Assembly (NCBI GenBank): GCA_023403845.1
Contig: JAEYDL010000002.1
Location: forward strand, 62,001-126,000
Reading direction: 5' to 3'
Length of the DNA: 64,000 nucleotides
Origin: Pseudomonadota bacterium
GTDB taxonomy: Bacteria > Desulfobacterota > Desulfovibrionia > Desulfovibrionales > Desulfovibrionaceae
In this document: in pieces, positions 25,980 through 33,805 of the stretch
How the letters are laid out: every line of letters starts with the position of its first letter
Numbering within the stretch: the stretch's first letter is position 1
Translations under genes and position numbers: made by a program
The notes under the pieces: model-generated
What the model was told of the DNA's origin: nothing
What the model saw: the letters and a program-made list of their open reading frames with translations, nothing else
Databases searched by the model: none

Positions 25980-27074
25980 CTATTCGTCCTCGCCCGTTTC
26001 CACGGTTGATCCGGCTGGCTCCACGGGAAGCTGGCGTTTCTGATCCGGAAAGTTCTTGAAGCCGGAACGGGGATGAGCCTTGTCATAGACCTGCATGAGG
26101 CGGGCCAGCGTCACGTGGGTATAACGCTGCGTTGTGGACAGGCGCGCATGTCCGAGCAGCTCTTGCACGGCTCTGAGGTCCGCGCCACCTTCCAGCAGGT
26201 GGGTAGCGAAGGAATGACGCAGCATATGCGGTGAAATATGCTGGGGCAGTCCGGCCGCGGCCCCCAGTTCATCCAGAATTCTTGCAGCCTGTCTTCGGTT
26301 CAGACGTTTGCCCCGGTTGCCGACGAAAAGTGCCGGTTCGTTTTGCGGCGCGAGCAGAGAACGGACCTCCAGCCACAGCCGCATGCTTCGTATGCAGGTA
26401 TCGCTGAGAGGCGCCAGCCGTTCCTTGCTGCCCTTGCCGATAACGCGTACCGTGCCCGTCTCAGGACGCATATCCTGGATATTGAGGGACAAAGCTTCGG
26501 AAATACGAAGACCTGAACCGTAGAGCAGTTCGGTCAGCGCCATGTTCCGGCAATGTGCGGCCTGCTTCTTGTCCTGTAAACGGAGATTCGAGGCGCCGCC
26601 TTCAAGGTCTGCCGCGTTGCCCGATTCTTCGGCGGCTTCGTCAAGCAGGGAAAAAATCTGATCGACATTGAGAACTTCGGGATGACGAAGATGCTGTTTG
26701 GGATTGCGGACCTGTCTGGCCGGGTTATTGGGCAGACCATGGATGCGCATGAGAAAGCGGAACAGAGAACGCAGAGCAGATAATTTGCGGGCTATGGAGC
26801 TGCGGGCGATTCCTTCTTTGAACAGATAAGCCGAGAAACCCTGTACCTGGGCTTTCTCTATAAATTCAGGATGATTGAGAGACAATCCTTTTCCCTGCAG
26901 CCACTTTTCGAACTGGAGAAGATCCTGGCGATAGGCGACAAGCGTAGCGGGGGAGTAGCCTTTTTGCAGGCTGGCCCAGTCCAGAAAGCCTTCCGCCGGA
27001 GCAGGCAGGGATTCCGGGACGGAGTGGACGGGATTTACCCTTGAAGCGAAGGAAGGATGGGTTGATCTGGACAT
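25980..27074 (-). CDS. xerC: Site-specific tyrosine recombinase XerC
   Basis: A 364-residue tyrosine recombinase with a SAM-like N-terminal core-binding domain (ASLQKGYSPATLVAYRQDLLQFEKW is its start region) and a catalytic domain. The tetrad is visible: Arg in GSGLRISEAL (about 190), Lys in GKGSKER, His/Arg in HMLRHSFATHLL (about 281), His in LLGHARLSTTQ and the Tyr nucleophile in RYTH (about 316). It resolves chromosome dimers at dif with a partner. Start at 27074, 4 bases after the dprA stop; the RBS is weak, suggesting coupling. No att-like repeats or integrase cargo flank it, so a housekeeping role is inferred. Confidence 0.88.
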   Translation of the reverse strand: MSRSTHPSFASRVNPVHSVPESLPAPAEGFLDWASLQKGYSPATLVAYRQDLLQFEKWLQGKGLSLNHPEFIEKAQVQGFSAYLFKEGIARSSIARKLSALRSLFRFLMRIHGLPNNPARQVRNPKQHLRHPEVLNVDQIFSLLDEAAEESGNAADLEGGASNLRLQDKKQAAHCRNMALTELLYGSGLRISEALSLNIQDMRPETGTVRVIGKGSKERLAPLSDTCIRSMRLWLEVRSLLAPQNEPALFVGNRGKRLNRRQAARILDELGAAAGLPQHISPHMLRHSFATHLLEGGADLRAVQELLGHARLSTTQRYTHVTLARLMQVYDKAHPRSGFKNFPDQKRQLPVEPAGSTVETGEDE

Positions 27075-27078
27075 GACG

Positions 27079-28383
27079 TCACACCAGCGCATAGCGCATG
27101 TCCGGAAGTTGACGGACCATTCCCTGAACTTCCAGCATGACAAGGACCGGACTGACCTGTTCCGGTTTGAGATCCAGCAGTTGGCAACAGTCGTCGATGC
27201 TGCGGGCCTCTCCCTGACCAAGCAGACGCAAGATTCTGTTCCGGATAGGAGAATCCTGTTCCGCATTCTTTTGAGGAGTCTGCCGTCCTGGGCGGCGCGG
27301 GGATCGTGGCTGTGCGGAGGAGACGCGCGTCTTTGAGGTTTCTTCGCTGCACGGCGTCCAGCCGCGCAATTGAGGTTCAAGATCCGAAAGAATATCCGCA
27401 GAAGAGAAGACAGGCTGTGCTCCCTGTCGAATCAGTTCCTGACAGCCTGCGGCATATTTGTCGCCTATCCCGCCCGCGATGGCGTACACGGCCCGGTTTT
27501 GTTCAAGAGCCAGTCTTGCAGTAATCAGGCTGCCGCTGCGAACGGCGGCTTCCACGACGAGAACGCCGAGGGACAGACCACTGATGATTCTGTTGCGAAC
27601 GGGGAAAAAGCGTGCCTCCGGGGGCGTTCCGGGTGCGTATTCGGAGAGGAGCAGGCCCGAAGAGGCAATTTTTTGTCTTAAATCGGCGTTTCTTGCCGGG
27701 TAATTTACGTCGAGTCCCGCTCCCAGAACCGCTATCGTGCTTCCCGGAAGTTCAACTGCCGCAAGGTGAGCCTGTCGGTCTATGCCAAGAGCCATGCCCG
27801 AGACAACAGTCAGTCCGGACGCGGCGAGTGCTCCGGCGAAGGCTGCCGCCGCGCGTATTCCCGTTTCCGTGCAGGCACGCGTTCCTACGATGCCGACGCA
27901 AGGGTTGGCGAGAAGGGACATGTCTCCCTGACAGTAGAGGCGGAGAGGTGCGTCCGGAAGCTCCTTGAGCCTTGCGGGGTAACGGAAATCCGTCCAAAGC
28001 AGGATTGAGCCGCGCAGCGAGCGTGCGGCATCCCATTCGGTTCTTGCGGGTTTCCGCCATGTCTCGGAAGCAAAGGAACGGATACATTCCTCGTTGATGC
28101 CCGCCCGTTTCCACTCTGAGCAATGCCGGGTAGCGGCGAAGGCGGACCCGAAAGTCTCCAGGAGGCGCTTGCAGCGACGAGCTCCCATTCCCCTGGTATG
28201 GGAGAGGGCGAGGGATGCCCAGAATTCGGCGCGGCCCGAGGCGTCAAGCGCGCCAAGCGCAGTCGGAACAGGAGGAATGGCCTCGGCATGAGGCTTTGTT
28301 ATAGGACCGGGACGGTACGTCGTTCCTTCTTCGCACAGCCGTTCAGCGGCATTCTTTCCCGGCGGGGTCCAGTCCGACGGCAT
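27079..28383 (-). CDS. dprA: DNA-processing protein DprA
   Basis: A 434-residue DprA/Smf protein that loads RecA on incoming single-stranded DNA. A helix-hairpin-helix/SAM-like N-terminal region precedes the Rossmann domain: CVGIVGTRACTETG near 160, VVSGMALGIDRQAHLAA, ALEQNRAVYAIAGGI. A C-terminal winged-helix (RNRILRLLGQGEARSIDDCC) follows a basic, disordered linker. GGAGCC is upstream of the ATG. It is co-transcribed with xerC, a common bacterial pairing. Confidence 0.93.
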   Translation of the reverse strand: MPSDWTPPGKNAAERLCEEGTTYRPGPITKPHAEAIPPVPTALGALDASGRAEFWASLALSHTRGMGARRCKRLLETFGSAFAATRHCSEWKRAGINEECIRSFASETWRKPARTEWDAARSLRGSILLWTDFRYPARLKELPDAPLRLYCQGDMSLLANPCVGIVGTRACTETGIRAAAAFAGALAASGLTVVSGMALGIDRQAHLAAVELPGSTIAVLGAGLDVNYPARNADLRQKIASSGLLLSEYAPGTPPEARFFPVRNRIISGLSLGVLVVEAAVRSGSLITARLALEQNRAVYAIAGGIGDKYAAGCQELIRQGAQPVFSSADILSDLEPQLRGWTPCSEETSKTRVSSAQPRSPRRPGRQTPQKNAEQDSPIRNRILRLLGQGEARSIDDCCQLLDLKPEQVSPVLVMLEVQGMVRQLPDMRYALV

Positions 28384-28646
28384 GGGAGGCTCCTTGTTTA
28401 TGGAAAGCTACCTGAGGACCATACGGCGGATGTCCTTCCTTTTCAAGCGGACGGGGAGAAGGCTGTTGTCTCCTCAGGTCGTCCGCGCTAGGATCCTCCT
28501 CCGGTACGTATTCGGCATGCGACGATGGATTTCCCGCCCGGGGAGTCCAGGGCGGGGTTTCGCAGGCGTGCCGGGGAAAACGGGTTTATACGTGCAGGAC
28601 TGATAAATACATAATTTGCGGTTTGTTATCGCTTTGGGGAAGAGAT

Positions 28647-29123
28647 ATGAGCAAGGAATACAATCCGTACATGCATACAGCGGAGCATATTTTGAATCGT
28701 ACTATGGTCAATTTGTTCAATTGCGGACGTTCATACAGTTCTCACCTCAATGCGGACAAATCAAAATGCGATTATTATTTTCCGCGTCCTTTGACTGATG
28801 CCGAAGCCGCCGAAGTGGAACGAAGAGTCAATGAAACGCTGGCGCAGGACCTTCCTGTCGTAACGCGCGTGCTCCCGTGGGATGAGGCAGAGGCTCTTGT
28901 CGATCTGAGCAGGCTGCCTGCGTCAGTGGACAGGGAACAGCCGGTCAGACTGGTGTTCGTAGGTGAGTATGACGTGTGCCCATGTATCGGAGAACATGTG
29001 GGGCATACAGGAGAAGTTGGACTATTCCGACTGGTTTCACATGATTTTACGCCCCCGACTGAAGAAAAGGAGATGGGGAGGCTGCGGGTACGATTCAAGC
29101 TGAAGAGGAATGTTGCTGGTTGA
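28647..29123 (+). CDS. Free-standing tRNA-synthetase editing-like (SAD) domain protein
   Basis: A 158-residue protein related to the second additional domain of alanyl/threonyl-tRNA synthetases (AlaX-like trans-editing family). Metal-ligand motifs are H10-x3-H14 (HTAEHIL) and C111-x-C113-x3-H117 (CPCIGEH). The family hydrolyses mischarged tRNA. The C-terminal ligand pattern CxCxxxH differs from the usual CxxxH, and the protein lacks the N-terminal OB region of AlaX-M. The cognate tRNA is unknown. ATG at 28647 with GGGGAAGAG upstream. It precedes ddh on the same strand by about 80 bases. Confidence 0.72.
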   Translation: MSKEYNPYMHTAEHILNRTMVNLFNCGRSYSSHLNADKSKCDYYFPRPLTDAEAAEVERRVNETLAQDLPVVTRVLPWDEAEALVDLSRLPASVDREQPVRLVFVGEYDVCPCIGEHVGHTGEVGLFRLVSHDFTPPTEEKEMGRLRVRFKLKRNVAG

Positions 29124-29201
29124 TTTTCCCTTTCTCATTGATTTACAAGGTGATTTTTTTCTGTTAGAGGAGTTTTCCATTTTTCATTCTGGAGGTTTCG
29201 T

Positions 29202-30131
29202 ATGCAATTTAGAGCAGCCGTTATCGGTTTGGGCAATATCGGGCGCTATGCCGTCGAGGCTTTGGAGGCCGGGCAGGATTGCTCCTGCATTGGCGTAGTC
29301 CGGCGCAGGGAATCCATCGGGACGGAGCCTCTCAAGCTGCGGGGAATTCCTGAATTCGCGAGTATTGAAGAGCTGGAAGCCAAAGTTGGGAAGCCGGATG
29401 TCCTGCTTCTGTGCTCTCCGTCTCGCCAGATTCCGGAAGTCGCTGGAGAGATGCTTGCCAGGGGATACAATACGGTCGACAGCTTCGACATTCATGATCG
29501 AATTGTCGAAACGCTGAAAGCGCTGGATGAACAGGCCGTCAAGGGAAATGCCGTTTGCATTTCCGCTGCGGGATGGGACCCCGGAACGGATTCCGCGATG
29601 CGCGCGCTTTTTGAAGCCATGGTTCCGGTGGGCGTTACGTTCACGAATTTCGGCCGGGGACGTTCCATGGGACATTCCGTTGCCGCCCGGGCCATTCCGG
29701 GAGTGGCCGACGCCACCTCCATTACTATACCCCTCGGTGGAGGACGCCATTCTCGTCTGGTCTATGTCGTTCTCAAGGCCGGAGTCCGATTTGAGGATGT
29801 GCATGCGGCCATTCAGGCTGATCCCTATTTCAGCCATGACCCTCTGGAAGTCCGTCAAGTTTCCGCCGAGGAACTCCCTCGTGTGGCTGATGCCTCGCAT
29901 GGGGTGCTCATGGAACGGGTGGGGGCTTCGGGGCTGACCGACAATCAGCATCTGAGCTTTGACATGCGAATCAACAACCCCGCGCTTACTGCTCAGGTGC
30001 TTGTATCCTGCGCCCGGGCCGCCGTTCGCATGGCCGCTGGAGGCAAAAGCGGCGCATTTACTCTGATTGACATTCCTCCAGTCCAGTTGCTGCCAGGAGA
30101 GAGGATGACGAATATCGGTCGTCTGGTTTAG
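29202..30131 (+). CDS. ddh: meso-Diaminopimelate D-dehydrogenase
   Basis: A 309-residue NADPH-dependent enzyme that interconverts tetrahydrodipicolinate plus ammonia with meso-diaminopimelate in one step. This supplies lysine and peptidoglycan. It has an N-terminal dinucleotide fold AVIGLGNIGRYAVEAL, VVRRRES for the NADPH phosphate, and the Ddh substrate motif SAAGWDPGTDS near residue 125. FGRGRSMGHSVAARAIPGV follows. A good GGAGG precedes ATG 29202. No other dap genes are nearby. Confidence 0.9.
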   Translation: MQFRAAVIGLGNIGRYAVEALEAGQDCSCIGVVRRRESIGTEPLKLRGIPEFASIEELEAKVGKPDVLLLCSPSRQIPEVAGEMLARGYNTVDSFDIHDRIVETLKALDEQAVKGNAVCISAAGWDPGTDSAMRALFEAMVPVGVTFTNFGRGRSMGHSVAARAIPGVADATSITIPLGGGRHSRLVYVVLKAGVRFEDVHAAIQADPYFSHDPLEVRQVSAEELPRVADASHGVLMERVGASGLTDNQHLSFDMRINNPALTAQVLVSCARAAVRMAAGGKSGAFTLIDIPPVQLLPGERMTNIGRLV

Positions 30132-30169
30132 GCCCTGAAAGACATCTTTGCCGTATTCCTGTCTTGCGA

Positions 30170-30203
30170 ACCGCCCCGCTTTTTCCAAAAGAAGCGGGGC
30201 GGT
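30170..30203. terminator. Hairpin between ddh and the convergent NifX operon
   Basis: ACCGCCCCGCTT (30170-30181) pairs exactly with AAGCGGGGCGGT (30192-30203). It sits between convergent genes, 39 bases after ddh. The T-run lies inside the loop side rather than after the stem, so it may act as a bidirectional but imperfect terminator. Confidence 0.6.
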
Positions 30204-30238
30204 CTTGCATGCATGAAACAGATGGGTAATATTTCAGA

Positions 30239-30598
30239 CTATCGGACTTTCTCCAGCGCAACCAGCAAGTTTTCCATATCATCGGTTCCGGGAGCGGTCG
30301 GCAGGGCCATAAGAATTCCCAGTCCCTCCATGGTGTCATGAAAGAGTTCTTCCGGCATTTCACTGGTTACAGCCGTATGCACGGACGCGTTGATCATGAG
30401 CATGTCGATGATTGCCTTGCGGATTTCCCCGGCATTCATGGACAGGTCAAGAATCGCCAGTGTGGGAGGTGTATTACGGATGCAATCCAGAGCCTCCGGC
30501 ATGGCAGGGACGGTTCTGAACGTCCCCCCCCTCTGTTTGAGAAGGGAGAGGCAGGATGTCCATTTTTGGGGTGCATCCGAGATGAGCAGTACGTCCAT
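30239..30598 (-). CDS. Small receiver-like protein at end of the NifX/ORP-like operon
   Basis: A 119-residue single-domain protein with a response-regulator receiver-like pattern. A beta-strand MDVLLISD leads in, a phosphoacceptor-like Asp follows in LAILDLSMN (about residue 51), and a T/S switch strand in HTAVTSEM. The acidic pair after beta-1 is reduced and the switch Lys near the end is not obvious, so phosphorylation is uncertain. There is no output domain. It lies 50 bases after the NifX-like gene and is probably co-transcribed with the metal-cluster operon. Confidence 0.6.
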   Translation of the reverse strand: MDVLLISDAPQKWTSCLSLLKQRGGTFRTVPAMPEALDCIRNTPPTLAILDLSMNAGEIRKAIIDMLMINASVHTAVTSEMPEELFHDTMEGLGILMALPTAPGTDDMENLLVALEKVR

Positions 30599-30648
30599 TG
30601 GGTGTCCTGAGTGCTTGCATGGCCGGAGAATTCGGCCATGCGTTGATC

Positions 30649-31029
30649 TTAGTGGTGTCCTCCGCCGCAGGTAAATTCAGTAGAAAAAGCGGGGAGCTTT
30701 CCTTCCAGAAACGCCTGCACTGCCAGGCCCACGGTGGGATAATTGCCCGAGAAAAAGACTTCGATGCCGTTTTGCATAAATCCCATGAGCGGACGCATGC
30801 CCATGCCGCCGGCAAGCAGCTTGGTCACTCCATGCGAAGCCAGATGCTGAACAGGAGCGAGACACCCCCCCTGCTGGTGGGGGACATTGGGCAGAGTGGA
30901 TACGGACTCAATGGCCCCATCCTTGACGTTGACGATGGTGTAAATGTCGCAGTGTCCAAAGTGCATGCCCATTCCGGCATCCAGTCCGCCGGGATTGGCA
31001 GAAGGAATCGCTAATACTTCGAGACTCAT
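30649..31029 (-). CDS. NifX/NifB-family Fe-Mo cofactor-type protein, Orange-protein-like
   Basis: A 126-residue dinitrogenase-iron-molybdenum cofactor (NifX/NafY-like) domain with LDAGMGMHFGHCD near the N-terminus, LAGGMGMRPLMGF in the middle and a His-rich tail (CGGGHH). No nitrogenase genes are present. In Desulfovibrio, a protein of this family (ORP) carries a Mo-Cu sulfide cluster and is encoded with ParA-ferredoxin ATPases, as here. The equivalence is inferred from family and context. It starts inside the preceding ATPase stop (ATGA overlap) with AAGGAGAG upstream. Confidence 0.82.
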   Translation of the reverse strand: MSLEVLAIPSANPGGLDAGMGMHFGHCDIYTIVNVKDGAIESVSTLPNVPHQQGGCLAPVQHLASHGVTKLLAGGMGMRPLMGFMQNGIEVFFSGNYPTVGLAVQAFLEGKLPAFSTEFTCGGGHH

Positions 31030-31946
31030 GTTCTCTCCTTGGGTTGAAGTAAAGTATTGTTTCGCTTGCCGCGGGCTGCCGTCGTGGCAAGCCGTTCTAT
31101 ATTTTGCCAGATCGCGGCAAGCGTATCGGCCATGGGGGAAGGAATTTCCGTAAGAGCCTTGCGCTGGATCATGGCCTGGGTGACGGCTGGGTCAAACGGC
31201 AAGCTGCCTACGACGGAATATCCCTTTTCTTCGGCATGAATCTGAATGGCTGCAGATTGTTCCGCATTCAGATCCGCCTTATTGATGATGACAGCCAGTG
31301 GAATGCGAAAATGGTCGCACAGTTCGGCAACGCGTTGAAAGTCGTGCCGTCCGGAAGGGGTCGGCTCGACGACAGCAATGGCCAGCTGTGCACCGGACAA
31401 GGAACTGATAACGGGACATCCCACCCCCGGTGAACCGTCACAGAGCACCCAGTCGCTCCCTTTCTGCCTGGCCAGAATATGGGCTTCCTGTTTAAGCAGA
31501 GAAATGAGACGCCCCGAGTTTTCCTGTCCCGGATAAAGCTGTGCATGCACCATCGGACCAAAACGGGTTTCGCTGATGTACCATTCGCCGCATTCTCGTT
31601 CGGGAAAGGCGATGGCCCTAGCCGGACAGAGCGCGACGCAGACGCCGCAGCCTTCGCAACGCATGGAATTGACGTGATAACCTTCTTCGTCCCGAACAAT
31701 GGCATCGAAGCGGCAAATTTCCGCGCACTTTCCACATTGAACGCACAGGTCGCGACGGATTTCCGCTTCGTTTCCGGAAAAGAAGACTTCCCGCCGCTGA
31801 ATGCGGGGATCAAGAATAATATGCAGATCGGGTGCGTCCACATCAAGATCACAGAGCAGCACATTGGGAATCAGAGCCGCGAGAGCCGCGCTCACGGAGG
31901 TTTTTCCCGTTCCTCCCTTACCACTGATGACCACTATTTCACGCAT
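31026..31946 (-). CDS. ParA/MinD-family ATPase with inserted 2[4Fe-4S] ferredoxin domain (second copy)
   Basis: A 306-residue P-loop ATPase of the Mrp/MinD superfamily. Walker A deviant KGGTGKTS is at residues 10-17, and DLDVDAPDLH is the switch region. An inserted ferredoxin has two four-cysteine motifs, CVQCGKCAEIC and CEGCGVCVALC, at about 74-120. Such proteins are thought to assemble or transfer metal-sulfur clusters; in Desulfovibrio they belong to the ORP complex. It overlaps the upstream ATPase gene by 8 bases and the downstream NifX gene by 4. Confidence 0.88.
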   Translation of the reverse strand: MREIVVISGKGGTGKTSVSAALAALIPNVLLCDLDVDAPDLHIILDPRIQRREVFFSGNEAEIRRDLCVQCGKCAEICRFDAIVRDEEGYHVNSMRCEGCGVCVALCPARAIAFPERECGEWYISETRFGPMVHAQLYPGQENSGRLISLLKQEAHILARQKGSDWVLCDGSPGVGCPVISSLSGAQLAIAVVEPTPSGRHDFQRVAELCDHFRIPLAVIINKADLNAEQSAAIQIHAEEKGYSVVGSLPFDPAVTQAMIQRKALTEIPSPMADTLAAIWQNIERLATTAARGKRNNTLLQPKERT

Positions 31947-32826
31947 GGGTCGCCTCCCCGGCAAAAGACCGGACCGCATCCCGCAATTGTTCGAAACGTT
32001 GCCTCCATGCAGGAGAAACATCGGCAAGCAGACCGCCTTGCGCGTAGTGTTCCGCCGCCTTGCGGGAGAAGGGCAGTTCTGCAAGAAGCGGCAGTCCCTT
32101 TTCCCGGCAATAACCGCGCACGGCTTCGTCTCCCGCCGCATTCGCGGGCATGCCGGAACGGTTCATGATTACGGCAAGGGGTTTGCCGAGCGGGAGAAAT
32201 GCCTGATGCGCAAGTCTGAAGTCATGGAAACCGAAAGGCGTGGGTTCTGCAACCAGCAGAACGGCATCCATCTTTTCGGCAACGGTCATGGCGGGGCAGC
32301 TGACGCCGGGAGGCGCGTCAAACAGGGCGTCTCCATGAATGAGATCAAGCATGCGTTCCGCGCGGCGTTGCAGGGAACGGAGCAACGGCGGCGTCATGGC
32401 CTCGCCTATGCGGGTCCGCCCCATGAGAAATCGCACGCGGCCGTTCAGAATGGTTCCTTCTTCCAGAACGCCGAGTTCGCGTTTGCTTCGTTTCAGGGCC
32501 TGTGCGGGACAGACGAGAAAACAGCCTCCGCAACCATGGCACAGATCGGAGAAAATAGTGATCCGCGAGGCAAACTGGGCTATGGCCCTGTAGCTGCAGA
32601 TAGTTCTGCAGGCTCCGCAGCTCGTGCAGGTTTCCGGGTCCAGCGACGGAACTTCAAGATTCACCTGTTCCTGTGCAAGAATGGCCGGGGGAAGAAAAAG
32701 GTGAAGATTGGGCGCCTCCACGTCAGTATCCACAGCTATGCAGGGCTGTTCCCATACGGAAACGAGCGATGCCGTAACGGTCGTTTTGCCCGCTCCGCCC
32801 TTTCCGCTGGCAATGGCGATTTTCAT
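31939..32826 (-). CDS. ParA/MinD-family ATPase with inserted 2[4Fe-4S] ferredoxin domain (first copy)
   Basis: A 295-residue paralogue of the neighbouring ATPase. It has the P-loop SGKGGAGKTTV (residues 7-17), VDTDVEAPNLHLF, and ferredoxin clusters CTSCGACRTIC and CHGCGGCFLVC at about 67-110. The C-terminal half keeps the ATPase features DAPPGVSCPA and VAEPTPFGFHD. The two copies are clearly related but diverged, suggesting a heterodimeric cluster-handling ATPase, as described for ORP-type clusters. It starts 5 bases after the DUF134-NifX gene stop. Confidence 0.88.
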   Translation of the reverse strand: MKIAIASGKGGAGKTTVTASLVSVWEQPCIAVDTDVEAPNLHLFLPPAILAQEQVNLEVPSLDPETCTSCGACRTICSYRAIAQFASRITIFSDLCHGCGGCFLVCPAQALKRSKRELGVLEEGTILNGRVRFLMGRTRIGEAMTPPLLRSLQRRAERMLDLIHGDALFDAPPGVSCPAMTVAEKMDAVLLVAEPTPFGFHDFRLAHQAFLPLGKPLAVIMNRSGMPANAAGDEAVRGYCREKGLPLLAELPFSRKAAEHYAQGGLLADVSPAWRQRFEQLRDAVRSFAGEATHA

Positions 32827-32831
32827 GGCGA

Positions 32832-33506
32832 CTACTTGTTGGGGGCTTCGGCGAATGCTGCATCGCCGTGCATAAAGCGTTCAACGGCCTCACGGACTGT
32901 CATGCCGTCAAGGTCCTGACAGACCTGGATTCCGGCCGCTCGCAGCGCTTCGAACGCCTTGGGGCCGACATAGCCGCTGAGCACCACGCCGACTCCGGCT
33001 GAGGCCATGCGTTCTGCCGTTTCAATGCCTGCACCCTGCGCCAGAGTCTGGGAGGAACCATTGTCGAGATAGGTGACGTTCATGGTGTCGGACTCTACGA
33101 GAACGAATCCTCCAGCCCGTCCAAAACGGGGATCCACCATGTCGTCAAGGGATGGTCCCTCGCTGGAAATTGCTAGCAACATATGCCCCTCCTGTTTGGG
33201 GAAGTTCCGTTTGGGCAGCACTTCGTAGTTCCCGCCCGTAATGCTCAGAGCCAGTCCATTGACCAGAGCTTCTGCTACCGTACGTCGCGCTGCGGCCAAC
33301 GTCCTCCCGAAAGTATGCCGGGAAACGCGCATCCGCTTGGCCGCCGCTTCGGCGGTCAATCCCTCAAGGTCAGCGAGTCTTATGGCCTCAAGCCCCTCCA
33401 CCGTCAGACCGACTTCGGTCAGCTCGGTCATGGGGACTCCTCTCGGCTTGAAATAGGTGACGAACGGTTTGCGTTCCACATAGCGGCAAGAGCGCGGCCT
33501 GGGCAT
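32832..33506 (-). CDS. DUF134 helix-turn-helix fused to NifX-like domain
   Basis: A 224-residue two-domain protein. Residues 1-100 are a DUF134 DNA-binding-like domain (RPRSCRYVE start; HTH LTAEAAAKRMRVSRHTFGRTL). Residues about 108-215 are a NifX/NifB-type cofactor-binding domain (VDPRFGRAGGFVLV). DNA binding joined to a metal-cluster domain suggests a regulator that senses cluster status, perhaps of its own operon. This is inference. It is the first gene of the five-gene operon, with GGAG upstream of ATG 33506 and a promoter at 33536-33563. Confidence 0.8.
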   Translation of the reverse strand: MPRPRSCRYVERKPFVTYFKPRGVPMTELTEVGLTVEGLEAIRLADLEGLTAEAAAKRMRVSRHTFGRTLAAARRTVAEALVNGLALSITGGNYEVLPKRNFPKQEGHMLLAISSEGPSLDDMVDPRFGRAGGFVLVESDTMNVTYLDNGSSQTLAQGAGIETAERMASAGVGVVLSGYVGPKAFEALRAAGIQVCQDLDGMTVREAVERFMHGDAAFAEAPNK

Positions 33507-33535
33507 TGAGAGAACTCCATGTTTTTGTACAAATG

Positions 33536-33563
33536 AGCATAATATGGAAAACGGCCATGTCAA
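33536..33563 (-). promoter_or_regulatory. Promoter of the DUF134-NifX/ORP-like operon
   Basis: On the minus strand TTGACA (33563-33558), a 16-base spacer and TATGCT (33541-33536) give a sigma-70-like promoter 30 bases before the start codon. AACGCT-GAC-AGCGTT (33618-33632) upstream is a small inverted repeat that could be an operator. No sigma-54 promoter was seen. Confidence 0.55.
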
Positions 33564-33805
33564 GAGGGAAAAGAATTTTCTTTGGCGGGAATAACCAGGC
33601 TGACTCTGGATGGAAATAACGCTGACAGCGTTGACTGGAAAAATGTCCTGGAGGGTGGAGAAGGGGACAATTACCTGAAAGGACATGGAAATAGGGATGA
33701 AGACACGGGACAGAACCAAAGTTTTGAGTTCGACTGACGAAAGGGGGCGGCATGGGAGCAGCTTGCTGCCCCCATGCTGGAGCAGGGAGTGAAAGAATCC
33801 CAAAA

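Noticed and set aside
25980..27074. Phage or element integrase
   Set aside because: The recombinase pairs with dprA, is Xer-like in length and motif order, and has no att repeats, tRNA target or cargo genes around it.
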